Part shown: positions 12,301-23,762 of the stretch, piece after piece
Position numbering within the stretch: the first letter of the stretch is position 1
Layout: each line of letters starts with the position of its first letter
DNA from: Mortierella alpina
Lineage: Eukaryota; Mortierellomycota; Mortierellomycetes; Mortierellales; Mortierellaceae
DNA: 64,000 bases
NCBI GenBank assembly: GCA_029449245.1
Contig: JANATF010000001.1
Location: 930,001-994,000 of the forward strand
Direction: 5' to 3'
The notes under the pieces: generated by a model
The model's input: the letters and a program-made list of their open reading frames with translations, nothing else
Database searches by the model: none
What the model was told of the DNA's origin: nothing
Made by a program: the position numbers and the translations under genes

Positions 12301-13922
12301 TAGGCATGTGTATTTACCCAACTGTCAGCTCGGACGACGCTGACAACGTCATGAAGAACCCCGAAATCTTGAATGTTGTTGCTGGAATTACACGGGTTAT
12401 TATGACCCACGTCGATGCAAGGTAACCCAGTGGTACATTTTGGGCGGCTTGCCATCATAAGAACCACTTTGGACTACAACTAATCAATCATCCCGCTTAT
12501 ACCACAGTGCACAGAACGAATTTATCAAAGCCATCTTCAGCATCTTTGTGTCCGACAACCTGTCTGTTTTGCCCACCTACAGGAAGGATGCTCAACAGGT
12601 GCCATTCACACCACTTCGCTACGACGCCAGAGTTTCGCAACAGAACACAAGTGTGCTCTTTGCCACGGTCATTGATGGCTGTCGTCAGCAGGTATGTAAC
12701 ACCGCCTCTACGTCGGCGTAACAGTGGCGATTCTTATCGTTCATGACTGACTTGTTCTGTGATTTTAGACTACCATGCCAGTCGATAATTTGCAGCAGTT
12801 TACAGGAGCGTTGGTGGATGTCGCTACCAAGACCTCAAATATCACACAGCGCACTGCCCTTTCAAAGGCTGTAGCAACCATCCTGAACAAGTTCAACAAG
12901 GGCAACGTTCTGCAGGAGTTTATCAGCAACACTCTGGTTCCTGGCCTGCACGGGCTTATCCATCTGGAGCAGGCCGCCTTTGAGGCTAGGGAAGCAGCGC
13001 TGATTGTCTACACCTGGATCGCCAAGGCTATGGTGTTGAGCACGAATGCCATTGGCTACGACATGACTGGCGAGTTGATGAGCATCTTTTCGGTTCCAAG
13101 ACTAGGCAGGATTGCCGCGGATGGATTCAGCCTGGTCATTGGAGAGCAGCAGGATGTTTTGACAAAAGAGAACTTTGCGGTCCTTCGGGTACGGACAACT
13201 CGCTTGAATGCTGTGAAGCAACTTGTTCATGGAATTCATATCTAATACGTCCAATCCCTTTTCTATCACTGTCTCTTTATCTCGTAGCTCCTCTACAAGC
13301 AACGGTTCTTCAACCACTGCATTCCTGTGTTGGTTAAAGGATTTGAGAACTCTTCGCACGAGGTACGACACAACTTCCTAATTGCACTCTCGCATGTGCT
13401 CAGGAATATCCCCAAGCAGATCCTATTGACGGAGCTTCCACCTGTAAGTTCGCTTATTTTCTATCTTGTAATTGTTTGCTTTGATGAAGATTTCGAAACA
13501 ATCGACACACTAACGATGGACGATTCTCCTCTCTTATTTTGTGTTAGCTGCTATCTATGTTGGTTCATTCATTGTCTTTCCCCGACCCTGAGCTCAAGGC
13601 ATCAACCATCGAGACGTTCCAAATCATTACCAAGGATGCACCAGGTCTCATGGCGGAACACCTCTCGACACTGACCCCGTTGATGATCAGCCTTACCAAT
13701 GCCAAGGACCCTGCCAATACGATGAAGGTACGAATCACGGCTCTCAAGTGCCTGGGAGCACAGCCAAAGTCGTTACCGTTTACGGCTCTCCGCCCTTACA
13801 AGACGCAGGTTCTGAAGGAGCTTGAGAGGTCGCTTGATGATCGTAAGCGGTCTGTGAGACGCGAGGCGGTGGAGTGTCGAAGCCAGTGGTTCACATTGAA
13901 TGGAAGCATTGCGAGCGCTTAA
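9309..13922 (+). CDS. MMS19: MMS19 homologue, CIA targeting complex and DNA repair HEAT protein
   Basis: Sixteen exons: 9309-9393, 9530-9619, 9707-9769, 9861-9993, 10080-10174, 10274-10413, 10519-10707, 10877-10975, 11058-11280, 11371-11532, 11618-11843, 11927-12421, 12508-12691, 12769-13188, 13288-13443, 13548-13922. They sum to 3135 nt and 1044 residues, the usual size of the family. The N-terminal MMS19 domain is clear from the LVQGLGEYL motif, and from the FCYFPITFRPPPDDPYGI and LPLLLEKLSSSS motifs encoded around 10530-10690. The rest is helical HEAT repeat. The C-terminus has the typical LDDRKRSVRREAVE motif. In known systems MMS19 acts in the cytosolic iron-sulfur assembly targeting complex and delivers clusters to DNA polymerases, helicases and TFIIH XPD. 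The start is the first ATG before a clean GT donor. It is convergent with the deubiquitinase gene, with 68 bp between stops. Confidence 0.95.
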
Positions 13923-13990
13923 TACAGCTTTGTATTGTTTGTTGTTTTATAAATATATATATGTTGTTTATATCATACTGGTCATCATAT

Positions 13991-16900
13991 CTAGCCAGCG
14001 ATGGACCTGCCAACTGTTTGAACGACATCCTGAGCATTGGATAGAACGTAGACACAGAGGCAAGCTGTTGATCCTTGCGTGCCTTGGAAAACCTCGTGTT
14101 CTTGTGCCTAGAAAACAGATGTAATGCAGTAGTTCTTTTGAGTGTAATTGAACAGGGATCATGAACACAATTGGTGGCCAAGTCGAGGAGCAGGCAACGA
14201 AGATAGTCATACCAGACCGACTTCCGAGACAATGTCGTCGCTGTACTTGAGCCATCGTGAACCTGAGGGTTGATCGTCTAGGATATACACCCAATAGTGA
14301 CCGAAGTTGGCACCTCCTTCATGGTGAAACACAGCATGGATCTTGTATTCGGCCTGATGGAAGTCAGTGGTCTCGTTCTGAAGCCGATCCGTCAACACTG
14401 CTATGTTTGTCAATTGCTCTGGGTCCATAACAACATCGATCAACAATTGAAATGGTCAGCGAAAGCGACCCGTTTTTCATGAGCATTATTGTACCAGGAG
14501 ACTGTTGCATACCAGCTTGAAGATGGGCTTCTTTATCTTGAGTTCCAATGACTCCACCATCAGCTCCAGCCGCTTCCGACCCCGCTGGGACAAAGTCGAT
14601 GGTCGTTTCGGCATTGGTATCATTCTTTTCCTGCAACACCTGTGCCTAAGATTCGCCAGTAAAAAATGGGTCTGTCAGTATAAATACAAGATTGAACAGT
14701 TCGTCCAACATAAAACAAGAATGTTGGTTGACCTTGTGTCGCTTCTTGATGTCTTCAAGTACCCTCCTACACTTGCGCCTCTCCGCCTTCCAGAGTTTCA
14801 TCCGCTTGAGTCGATCCTGGTTGCCTTCCAGATTCAACTCCATGTACTGGTCCATATAAAGACGCTTCGGGATCGCAACGGACGCATTAGATTTGTAAGA
14901 GGTTTTGTCGTCCCGGTCAAAGTGTGTCCTCATCAAGTGGATCTGCAAAATGGATGGGAGCTCGGTGACTGTGATGACGCGCGTCCTTCCTGAGACGTCC
15001 TTGTCCTTGCTATCAATCTCTGACAGCTCGTCTGAATCATCACCCTCATCATTGGCATCAAAGTACTCATCGATGAGCTCTTCCATAGTCACATCCTCCT
15101 TGACATTGAGAAGCAAAGTACTGAAATCCTCTGGTATCCGTCGTTCTTCCTTGTGTCCTGTCTTGGTGTTTATTTCTTCGCCTTTCCTGTTTGCCCTGAC
15201 ATAGAAAAGACTATGAGGAAGCACAGGGTATCGGTTATTAAGCAAATTACATGACCTCCGGCTCACTCTTGGTTGTACATGATCCCTACGGTGCTTACCT
15301 ATTGAATCGATCTACAGGCTTCCCATCCTTCCCTGATATAATAGGCTGGAAGGCAGCGTTAAGACGGTACATCAAAATGGACATTGTTTCTACAAGAAGG
15401 AAAACGTCGATGATCGCATTAGGATGCAAGGCTTGGCCTTTTTTTTCAAACAATCGTTAACCTTGAGCTGTTGTATATACCTGAAACGTCTTGCTGCTCA
15501 AAGAAAAGATCGGTGCTCCTTTGTGCACCCTTCTCCGTCAATCCGTCTTTGCCTGTTGAAAGCAGCAGCTCGACGAGCCGACTTGAAGGTGTAACCGACC
15601 TTGACCTTGCAGACTGCATCAACAGAAACAATTTCCTCAGCTCCGTCACAACTACCAACGACGCGCAAATGGAATAAAGGTGTTAAAATTTCAGGCACCA
15701 GAGGAGGAGATCATTGGTCCAGCATTTTTGCCTTCCGAATGTTAAAAATCCAAACTCTACGTACTTTCTTTCGCCTCTGCAACATCCTCGCGGCTTAGGA
15801 CACGGCCATCGATGACCTTCTCCTTCCAGTCCTGCGAGTCTTCGTTTTCCATGTAAGCTTCCATGTTTATTACAGTTTCGCGGATCTCTTTGACCGTGTA
15901 AAAGTACTGGAGTAATGAGTTGAGGTAGCAGGTATTGCCAATGTTGGAAAGTCCGACCGGGGTTTGCGCATAATACAGGTCCAAGATGGGGTCCTCCATG
16001 GGGGAGTCCTCCAGTGGCATATCCAGCAATTGATTCATGTCCAGATCATGTCTAGAGGTCGCGATGATCTTGAGGCTCTCCTTTGATCCTGAATGAAGTG
16101 ATGCGCGTATAAGTCCTATCAGGACTTCGGTGCTGATACCCTCGCCACTCTCTGGGATTTCAAAATCTCTGTATGCGCTCCTGAGCTCGGCTGTTGTCAC
16201 GACACCCTCGGATCGCTGGCAAACAATTTCGATGTCCAGTGGATCGCTCTTTCGTTTCTTTTGAACTTCGACCAACACGTCAACGAGTGGATGTGCTGCT
16301 GTGACATCATGAGAGACCTGTGTGCGGAACGCGTCGATGACGGCGTCGTCGCCCATGTTGGTGAGACAGCCCAGTTTCCCGATTGCTGCATCCCGTTCGG
16401 TGAAGAGTGAGCCTTTGTCAAACAGTGGGATGACTTTTTCACTCGGCTCGGGTTTATCTAACGAAAAACGACGACATGGGGTAAGCATACAGCAGAAGCT
16501 TGCCTTGTACATGTAGTCGTTTTTTTTTTAAAAAAAACTCCCTTTCAGGATCACTTACATGTCGCACCTCCGAGCCTTTGCAATAACAATCGATATGCGG
16601 GCTCAATGGGAACTAATACCATGAAGAAGACTTGTTAAGAAGAAGGAAAAGTGGGACCTGCCAGGCTGTTTCTCGGCTGAAATGATGCTGTGATGCTGCA
16701 TGACCACCTACCGCTCGAAGATGCCGGCTTATCGTTGAGAAGGATCAGCTGAAGTTGGAAACAACACCGACGGAGGAACTGAACTGACTCTGGAGTGTGC
16801 TCTGGTGGATGAAAGCGTTCCTCAATCAGCGAGAATCCCGCGAACTTCAAAAACTCCGTGCTAATTTTGCACAGAAACCACGGGAGAAATTTGACGCGTT

Positions 16901-17572
16901 GAAGGTGAGCTTGGAGCAAACGACGTGTGTATACATTTTGGTTGGAGAAATCAAAAAAGGCACGACAGTAGTGGCTCGCATTCGGTCAGTTTACCTTGCT
17001 TCGTCCAGACCAATCTTATTTTTGAACATGTTGGACCCTGTATTGATGCTGTTCGATCCTGGCTTTGTGGCGGTGGACAGAATCCTAATTAAGACTTCGA
17101 TCGTGTCATGGAAATGCGGTGTCGGTGAGCGGGTCGCTTCTGGTCGCCTTGCCTTTCGCATCCTGTAGATCAAGCTCTGTGGAATGGTTGGCTGCTCCAG
17201 TATCGCGTGGATGGACGATCCGCAATGGCAGCACTCTGCAGCCACTGCTTCGGGCTCAAACATGGCGTGGAGGTGGTGCAACAGGCCGTTGCAGCGGCTT
17301 CCTGGGGTGATCATGATGGTATATTGCTTAAAGCAGGTCTGGCAGCAGATGTTCATTGGCTCGTCGTCGCGAGTGCCTTCGTTCGGGTTAAGGTAAAAGA
17401 CGTGCGCATGCGGCATTAGCCCGATCTCGTGGAAAGCGAGGTCGACTATCCAGCGTTGAGGAGTGGTGCCCTTGGAAGAGAGACTCAGTGCTCTGATTAG
17501 CGCCTCGGCGTTGTCGCTGGATACGGGTGCTTCGGCAAAGCCCGCCAGTGCTCGCGTGTCGTAGTCGGCCAT
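13991..17572 (-). CDS. UBP2: Ubp2-like ubiquitin carboxyl-terminal hydrolase (USP/UCH family)
   Basis: Multi-exon gene. Exon 1 is 17572-16995; exon 2 is 16860-16712. The last exon begins after an acceptor near 14120 and ends with TAG at 13993-13991. The N-terminal part has paired cysteines (ICCQTC, then ECCHC), suggesting a zinc-ribbon-like fold. The catalytic Cys box GLSNIGNTCYLNSLLQ is encoded near 15940. The His box (GGANFGHYWVYI) lies near 14320-14270, followed by YSDDIVSE and, after a small intron, the GSTACLCVYVL segment that closes USP domains. A charged helical insertion lies between the boxes (14700-15230), as in fungal Ubp2. All visible catalytic motifs are intact. Yeast Ubp2 trims K63-linked ubiquitin and antagonises Rsp5; that role here is inferred from family membership. 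Internal exon borders between 15760 and 14440 were not all resolved. Confidence 0.9.
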
Positions 17573-18138
17573 GGCGATATGGATCGTGCTTTGTGATGTA
17601 CCACGATGTCGAAGTTGGTATCGATAGACTTGGAGAGAGGCGAGGAGAGGGGAGAGGAGAGAGTTGGGGAGAGTGTGGCGAGGCAGTCGTGTGTAGGACT
17701 AACGTGTGTCTCTGGCTTCTGTGTGTCTCTGCCTAGGTCTACGTGTGTCTCTGCGTGGTCTACGTGTGTCTCTGCGTGGTCTACGTGTGTCTCTGATGGA
17801 GTGGTTTAGCTTGTGCATAAGGGCCGATGGAATGGAGCAGCAGCAGTGGAACGGAGTCAATCGAAAGGACGTCGTTGGGCGAAGGTGGCCGACCCTTCAA
17901 GGGGTGCGTGGCTGAGACCCGCACCCCCTGTCCTGCCTTCGAACGAAAGACGTCACTCACCTTTTTTTCTATCCTTGTTCGCCACCATTCCACCGCATTC
18001 ACCTTCTTGCCTCGCTCCTTTCTATTCCCTACCCCGTCTGCCACCCATCTTCACATTCCTCCCACCACTCTGTGCCACAACCCACCCTTTAACAGCCTTG
18101 CCCCCTATCCCCTCGCGCGCCGAATCTCGTCTCTTGAT
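17573..18138. promoter_or_regulatory. Shared divergent promoter region, deubiquitinase / CAND1
   Basis: This 566 bp segment separates the two start codons. It is purine-rich on the left (GAGGCGAGGAGAGG-type runs near 17636-17680), carries a 21-bp tandem repeat, and becomes strongly C/T-rich just before the CAND1 ATG (about 17960-18120), as is common in fungal core promoters and 5' leaders. No TATA box was recognised. Confidence 0.5.
17716..17799. repeat. 21-bp minisatellite, about 4 copies
   Basis: Two identical 21-bp copies (17737-17757 and 17758-17778) begin GTCTACGTGTGTCTCTG. They are flanked by a degenerate copy on each side (17716-17736 and 17779-17799). The array has no spacers and lies in the shared promoter about 145 bp upstream of the deubiquitinase start. 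Confidence 0.9.
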
Positions 18139-21100
18139 ATGGCCAACACAAGCGCCTACCTGGTCGCGTCCCTGCTGGAGAAGGTACGCGTAGACAGCGC
18201 GGGCATGCACCGTGCCCGCGCCATGGTCTGCGCCTCATTCACACGGTGTCTTCCCTGCAGTACTCTGTCGATCCTAACAACACCCCTTCTTCTTGCTACT
18301 GATGGTTGACAGATGGGATCCGACGACAACGACTTTCGCTTCATGGCCTTGAATGATCTCATAACTGAGCTTCAGAGCCCTGCTTTCAACCTCGAGGAGT
18401 CGACCGAGAAAAAGGTCGTTGACAAGGTCCTCGTGTTGATGAAGGACAAAAACGGCGAGGTCCAAAACCAAGCCGTCAAATGGTAATGGACCTACAGTAT
18501 ACCCCAAATGAACTTGAAAAAGAAGCTCTCTTGTCAATCTTTTTTTGGTGGCAAACAAGTCTTTTCATGCTGATCCTTATCGATTCTTGTCCTCCTGTCT
18601 CGACGTGCAGCTTGGGCTCGTTAGTGAAAAAGGTTCAGGAAGCTCAACTCCAGCAGATCGTCGATACCCTTTGTGCATACGTCTCTCAGGAGAAGGAAGA
18701 CTTGCGGGAGATTGCAAGCATCGGACTGAAGACCGTGATTGTTCAAGTGCCCGCCAACTCGGTTATCGCCGTCAATGTGTGCAAGCGCCTAGTACCGCGG
18801 CTGCTGTCGCAGCTCGAGAGTGTAAGCCGAGACGCCTTTGCGGCAATAGACATATGGAACCTATGGTCATTTTACTCGAGGCTGAATACTGACAACTTTC
18901 TTGCGTTTCACCTGCCGCGGTCTAGTCAAATTCAAGCTACGACGCTCAAATGGACTCGCTGGATGTGCTGAGTGAGGTGCTGCTCAGATTCGGAAACATC
19001 CTCGCCACAACTAGCCTTCAGAAGCAAACCGCCAGCACGCTGTTCGCACTCCTCAGCCACTCCCGACCTGCACTGCGCAAGCGCGCCACCCTTGCCATTG
19101 GACATCTCGTGGCCCATGTGCCAGACGATATCTTTGAGGATCTCATGAAGAAGATTCTCAACGGACTGGAGACGTCTAAGAATTCAACTGATCGTCTCCG
19201 AACCTACATCCAGGTGTCCGGCACCATCAGGTATAAGCGTAGGACAATAACGATATACGCTCCACACCGCTTGTAATACTGCGCCTCATCTCTAACCATA
19301 ACCACCTGCTGTGTCTTGCTTTGGTAGTCGATCAAACGCCCCACGATTTGGAAAATTCCTGTCGGGCGTTACACCTTTGGTGATCAAGTACACAGATTTG
19401 GACGATGATGAGCTTCGTGAGAATGCACTGCAGGCTTTGGAAGCGTTTGTGCTCCGCTGCCCAACTGAAATCACACCATACATCGACACCATCATCGATT
19501 TGAGCTTGAAATTCCTCCGATACGATCCTAACTATGACGATGGCGAAGATAACGAGGATGATGAGGACGAAAATATGGAAAGCGACAACGAGGATGAAGA
19601 AGACGATGATGATGACGGGTAGGTAAAGCTGCTGGATTTCCATCGGACGGAGCTATCGTTTTGCTTACTTTGTGGACTAACACACGTACTGACTGTCGTG
19701 TCATAGTGATTACTCTGACGACGACGACATGTCGTGGAAGGTTCGCCGCACCTCCGCTAAACTGCTGGCTGCCATTATTGGTACGCGTCAGGATTTGCTT
19801 GGACAGCTCTACGCAAGCGTTTCTCCATCTTTGATCAACCGTTTTAAGGAACGCGAAGAGACAGTTCGCGTAGAGATTCTGCAAACCTTCATCACATTGC
19901 TTCGTCAAACCAACACCTTCGGTGGAGCAGAGTATGATGTCGATGCCTCTATCGAGAACATCACAAAGAGGCGAAAGGGAAGCCGCTCAGGAACCCCTAT
20001 CGAGACTGACCAAAGGTACTGACAGTTTTCGCTTACAGCCTGAGCTGTACCACAAAACAGTTTATAAGCTGCTGGCTAGATTTCTGACCTGCGTGCCTGC
20101 AATGTCTCAATTACATCCAATTCCATAGCCCCAAGGTACTCTTGCGTGCGCAAGTGCCTCGCCTGACCAAGAATCTGTCAAAGCAGATGGCTTCCAAGTC
20201 TGTGCAGACCCGCGTTTCGGGATACATTCTGCTGAAAGAACTTGTCACTGTTTTGAAGGGCGGACTCGAGCACAACTACATGCTTTTCATCCCATCTATC
20301 CAACAGTCGCTTTCGACCGCATCGCACACCGATCATCATCATTTGGGTACCAACTCGAACCTGAAGATCGAGGCTCTTGGTTTCTTGCGCAGCCTCCTCC
20401 GGACACATGCACCTGAGGTATTCCAGAAGCATCTGGACCAGCTTTGCCCTCCAGTTATTGGCGCTATTCAGGATAAGTTTTACAAGATCTCATCGGAAGC
20501 CTTGGTTACCTGCATGGAGCTCATCAAAGTTGTTCGACACATGGATTTTGATGAGGATGCTCAACAGTACTCGTACGGAAGTCTGCAACCCGCGGCCAAG
20601 CCTTTCATCCTCCAGATCTACAATGTCATCCTACAGCGCATGTCGACCGCTGATGCCGACCAAGAAGTCAAAGAGAGAAGCATTCTTTGCTCTGGTGTGC
20701 TTTTATCCCGAGTCGGCGATGAGCTCAAGGAGGAACTCGCCAGCTGCCTGCCTTTGCTCTTGGAGAAGTTACAGAACGAGCTCACGCGTCTGATGGCGGT
20801 CAAGACACTTTCTCAGATTGTCGAAAGTCCCGTTTGCGCGGATGCCGACATCAAGGCGTCCATTCTGCAAGCCGTGCCTGAGGTTGCATCTCTCTTGCGA
20901 AAGAGCAACAGACCTCTCAAGGTTGCCAGTCTTCACTTTTTGGACGTTTCTATTCGTCGGTAAGCAGCGCTTTATATACTGCACGAACCCGGCATTGGAT
21001 TTCGCTACGTGTAGCCCCTAATATTACTGTCTTCTCGTTGTTTACAACAGCTTTGGAAAGGTGTTGCCAGTTCAAACCTACGACGACCTCCTCAATGAGT

Positions 21101-22899
21101 TGAAACCCCTGATTACAGATGAGGACCTGCACCTCCTTCCTCTTGGATTGACCTCAGTCGTCTCTATCCTTCATGCCAATCCCAGCAGCATCGACGTTGT
21201 AAAGCAGGAAGTTCTTCCCGCCATTCTCCGACTCGTTCGTTCGCCATTGATCCAGGGGCAGGCGCTTGAGAGTCTGCTAGCATTGTTTGCTGCCCTTGTG
21301 CGCACCAATGACAAGGAATTCGCGGCCTTGGTTAGTGGTCTTGTTGAGCCGGTTACAGCCCACGCTCCCGAGGGCCAGCTTTCCCTTTCGAAGCAGGCCT
21401 TCTCCACCATTGCTCAGTGTATCGCAGTTCTCTGTTTGAACTCTGAAAAGAACCTGGAGATGACCGTCGCCGAATTCCTACGCAAGATTGAGGATGTCCG
21501 CACCTCGGACTCACTCAAGTACCTCTCGCTGGTCACACTGGGCGAGATTGGTCGTCGTGTGTCTTTGAGCAGCCATGCCACTCTCCACACTTCCATCTTG
21601 GCGATGTTCAACGTCCATTCGGAGGAGGTTCGATCCGCAGCAGCATTTGCTATTGGTAAGAGAATTTGACGTAAAGATCTCGAAAGTGAAGTCGGGCACT
21701 TTATCATATGGAACATTTGAACTCACCCATGAACTTCAATAGGTAATGTGAGCGCAGGAAACGTTGGCGTTTATGTACCCATTATCATCCAAGAGATCCA
21801 GAAGGATCCCAAGAAGCGCTACCTTCTCTTGCATGCCCTCAAGGAGGTCATTACTCGATACACTCAAAAGCAAGGTGGTGTGGAACTGGAGGCCCATGCA
21901 TCAGAGATCTGGACTCTTTTGTTCGACAACTGCGAGAGCGAGGAGGAAGGCACCCGCAATGTGGTAGCAGAGTGCCTCGGAAAGTTGACGCTGACAAACC
22001 CATACAAATTCCTGCCCGAGCTCCAAGCCCGTCTGCGATCGGACTCGGCGCAGATCCGTGGAACGGTCGTCTCGGCTTTCAAGTACACGTTCACTGATAA
22101 CACTCGTAGCTACGATGAACTTTTGCGTCCTCTGATTGTTGAGTTCTTGTCGCTGATCAAGGATCAGGACCTCAGCGTGCGCCGACTTTCGCTGTCAACC
22201 TTGGATGCTGCTGCACACAACAAGCCTTACTTGATCCGCGATGTCCTCGGACAGCTGTTGCCTTTGCTCTACGAGGAGACCAAGGTCGTCGAGGAACTGA
22301 TCCGAATTGTCGAGATGGGACCATTCAGACACAGGGTTGATGATGGCCTTGAAATTCGCAAGTCTGCATTTGAGTGCATGTATACACTTTTGGAGAAGTG
22401 CAGGGACAGAGTTGAGATCTTTGGCTTCATTGACCGCATCCTTGTCGGTCTCGTTGACCAACCTGATATCAAAATGCTCTGCCACTTGACTCTGGTCCGT
22501 CTCTCGATCGTCTCTCCCACTGCCGTTGCTCAACGTAAGTCACAACATACAAGTTGTCCAAAAGAGAGTCATTCAGCATACTAATACATTACCCCTTTCT
22601 ACATAGGTCTTGATGATATGGTTGAGCCATTGCACAACACACTGACCTTCAAGCTCAAGCCTACAGCTGTGAAGCAAGAGCTAGAGAAGAATCAGGAGTT
22701 GGTGCGGTCTGCCCTGCGTGCCGTTGCGTTCCTGTCCAAGTTGGCGGACCCAGCCTTGACGCCCAAGTTTGCCCAGTTCCTGAACGAAGTTAGGGCAGGA
22801 CCCAACGCCTACGACCTGGCCCAGTATACTGCGGAAAGCGAGAGCCGAGAGGATTTGTATTCGAGCAATTTCAGGAACGGCGGCATGGACCTCAGCTAA
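18139..22899 (+). CDS. CAND1: CAND1/TIP120 homologue, cullin-RING ligase exchange factor
   Basis: Ten exons: 18139-18183, 18313-18482, 18611-18821, 18926-19230, 19328-19618, 19707-20015, 20129-20959, 21051-21655, 21743-22534, 22607-22899. They total 3852 nt, 1283 residues, slightly longer than animal CAND1. The N-terminus (LLEKMGSDDNDFRFMALNDL) and the HEAT repeats throughout are diagnostic. There is an acidic stretch rich in D/E encoded at 19540-19740, just before DDDMSWKVRRTSAKLLAAI, at the position of the known CAND1 acidic loop. The C-terminus holds the TIP120 region. In known systems the protein wraps unneddylated cullin-Rbx1 and swaps substrate receptor modules. It is divergent from the Ubp2-like gene, so two ubiquitin-system genes share one promoter region. 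Confidence 0.95.
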
Positions 22900-23762
22900 A
22901 GCGATTGATGGAATCGAGCCAGCTGGTGGCTGTGAGGTCGACGAGCACACACAAAAGAATCAATAAACTGAGTGAACATGACGCGTCGCCCCCATCGCTT
23001 CTGATATATCACATTCAAGATCAGTCGTTTTCCTCGGCCTTTTCTGCTGTCGACGCTCTATCTGGCTTCTTTGCTCCTCCATTGCTGTGCTGCCACCTAC
23101 ACTTTTATACAGCGACGTGGCCCTTACGAACAAAGGACGACTGCCACCACGAGCCTGACAGGGAGGGGCAGAGTCCGCTCGCAGTCCTCGGCAAAGGTAC
23201 CCTCGCAACTAAGTGCATCCATGTCATCATATAGGCACTCCGGTATGGATGAGATACTGAGCGGCTCAACAAGAGAATACGACCAACGAAGGGTCATGGC
23301 ATCGGTCAGACTACGCCAAGCAGCTAGACACGCGTGTTGGATCTCGTCAACGCGTGCAATGCAGTCTTAAACGCGAGAGAGCCTTCGACAATAAGATAGC
23401 GGCCACATATCCTCACCATGATACCAACACCTTAAAAGTCACAGCACGCATTGAAGATGGTTGTTTGTAGAAGGCGTTCTATGCCGATTCAAAGAACTTT
23501 GCACCCTTAAGGGAAGTTATTACGGGAGTTCACCAACGATCGATCAATCGCACAGCTCACCATCAACTCCGACAGCGACCATTGCTACCCCCCCCCCCCT
23601 ATTTCGACAAGGATAAGCGGTAGTGGCACAGATCTGGGACGAGCGGAATTATATTCTTCATGCCGCCGGTAAAGACAAAATCACAGCTTCATTCGATTTT
23701 ACTTTAGTCACCTGGGGCTTTTGTTGCTCACCAGATTCTTGGGTTTTCAATTCGATCAGCCG
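22900..23762. other. Intergenic region between CAND1 and the glycosyltransferase gene
   Basis: About 860 bp with no supportable gene. The left part is the CAND1 3' UTR. A poly-C run lies at 23588-23599. An intron-like segment (GTAAAG at about 23670 to CACCAG at about 23732) precedes the chosen glycosyltransferase start, so a further 5' exon is possible but could not be joined in frame. Confidence 0.5.
22962..22967 (+). terminator. AATAAA polyadenylation signal of CAND1
   Basis: A canonical AATAAA lies 63 bp after the CAND1 stop codon. It is the only such hexamer seen close downstream. Confidence 0.5.

Noticed and set aside
17716-17799. Possible CRISPR array
   Set aside because: The 21-bp copies are directly adjacent without spacers, and the organism is a eukaryote.
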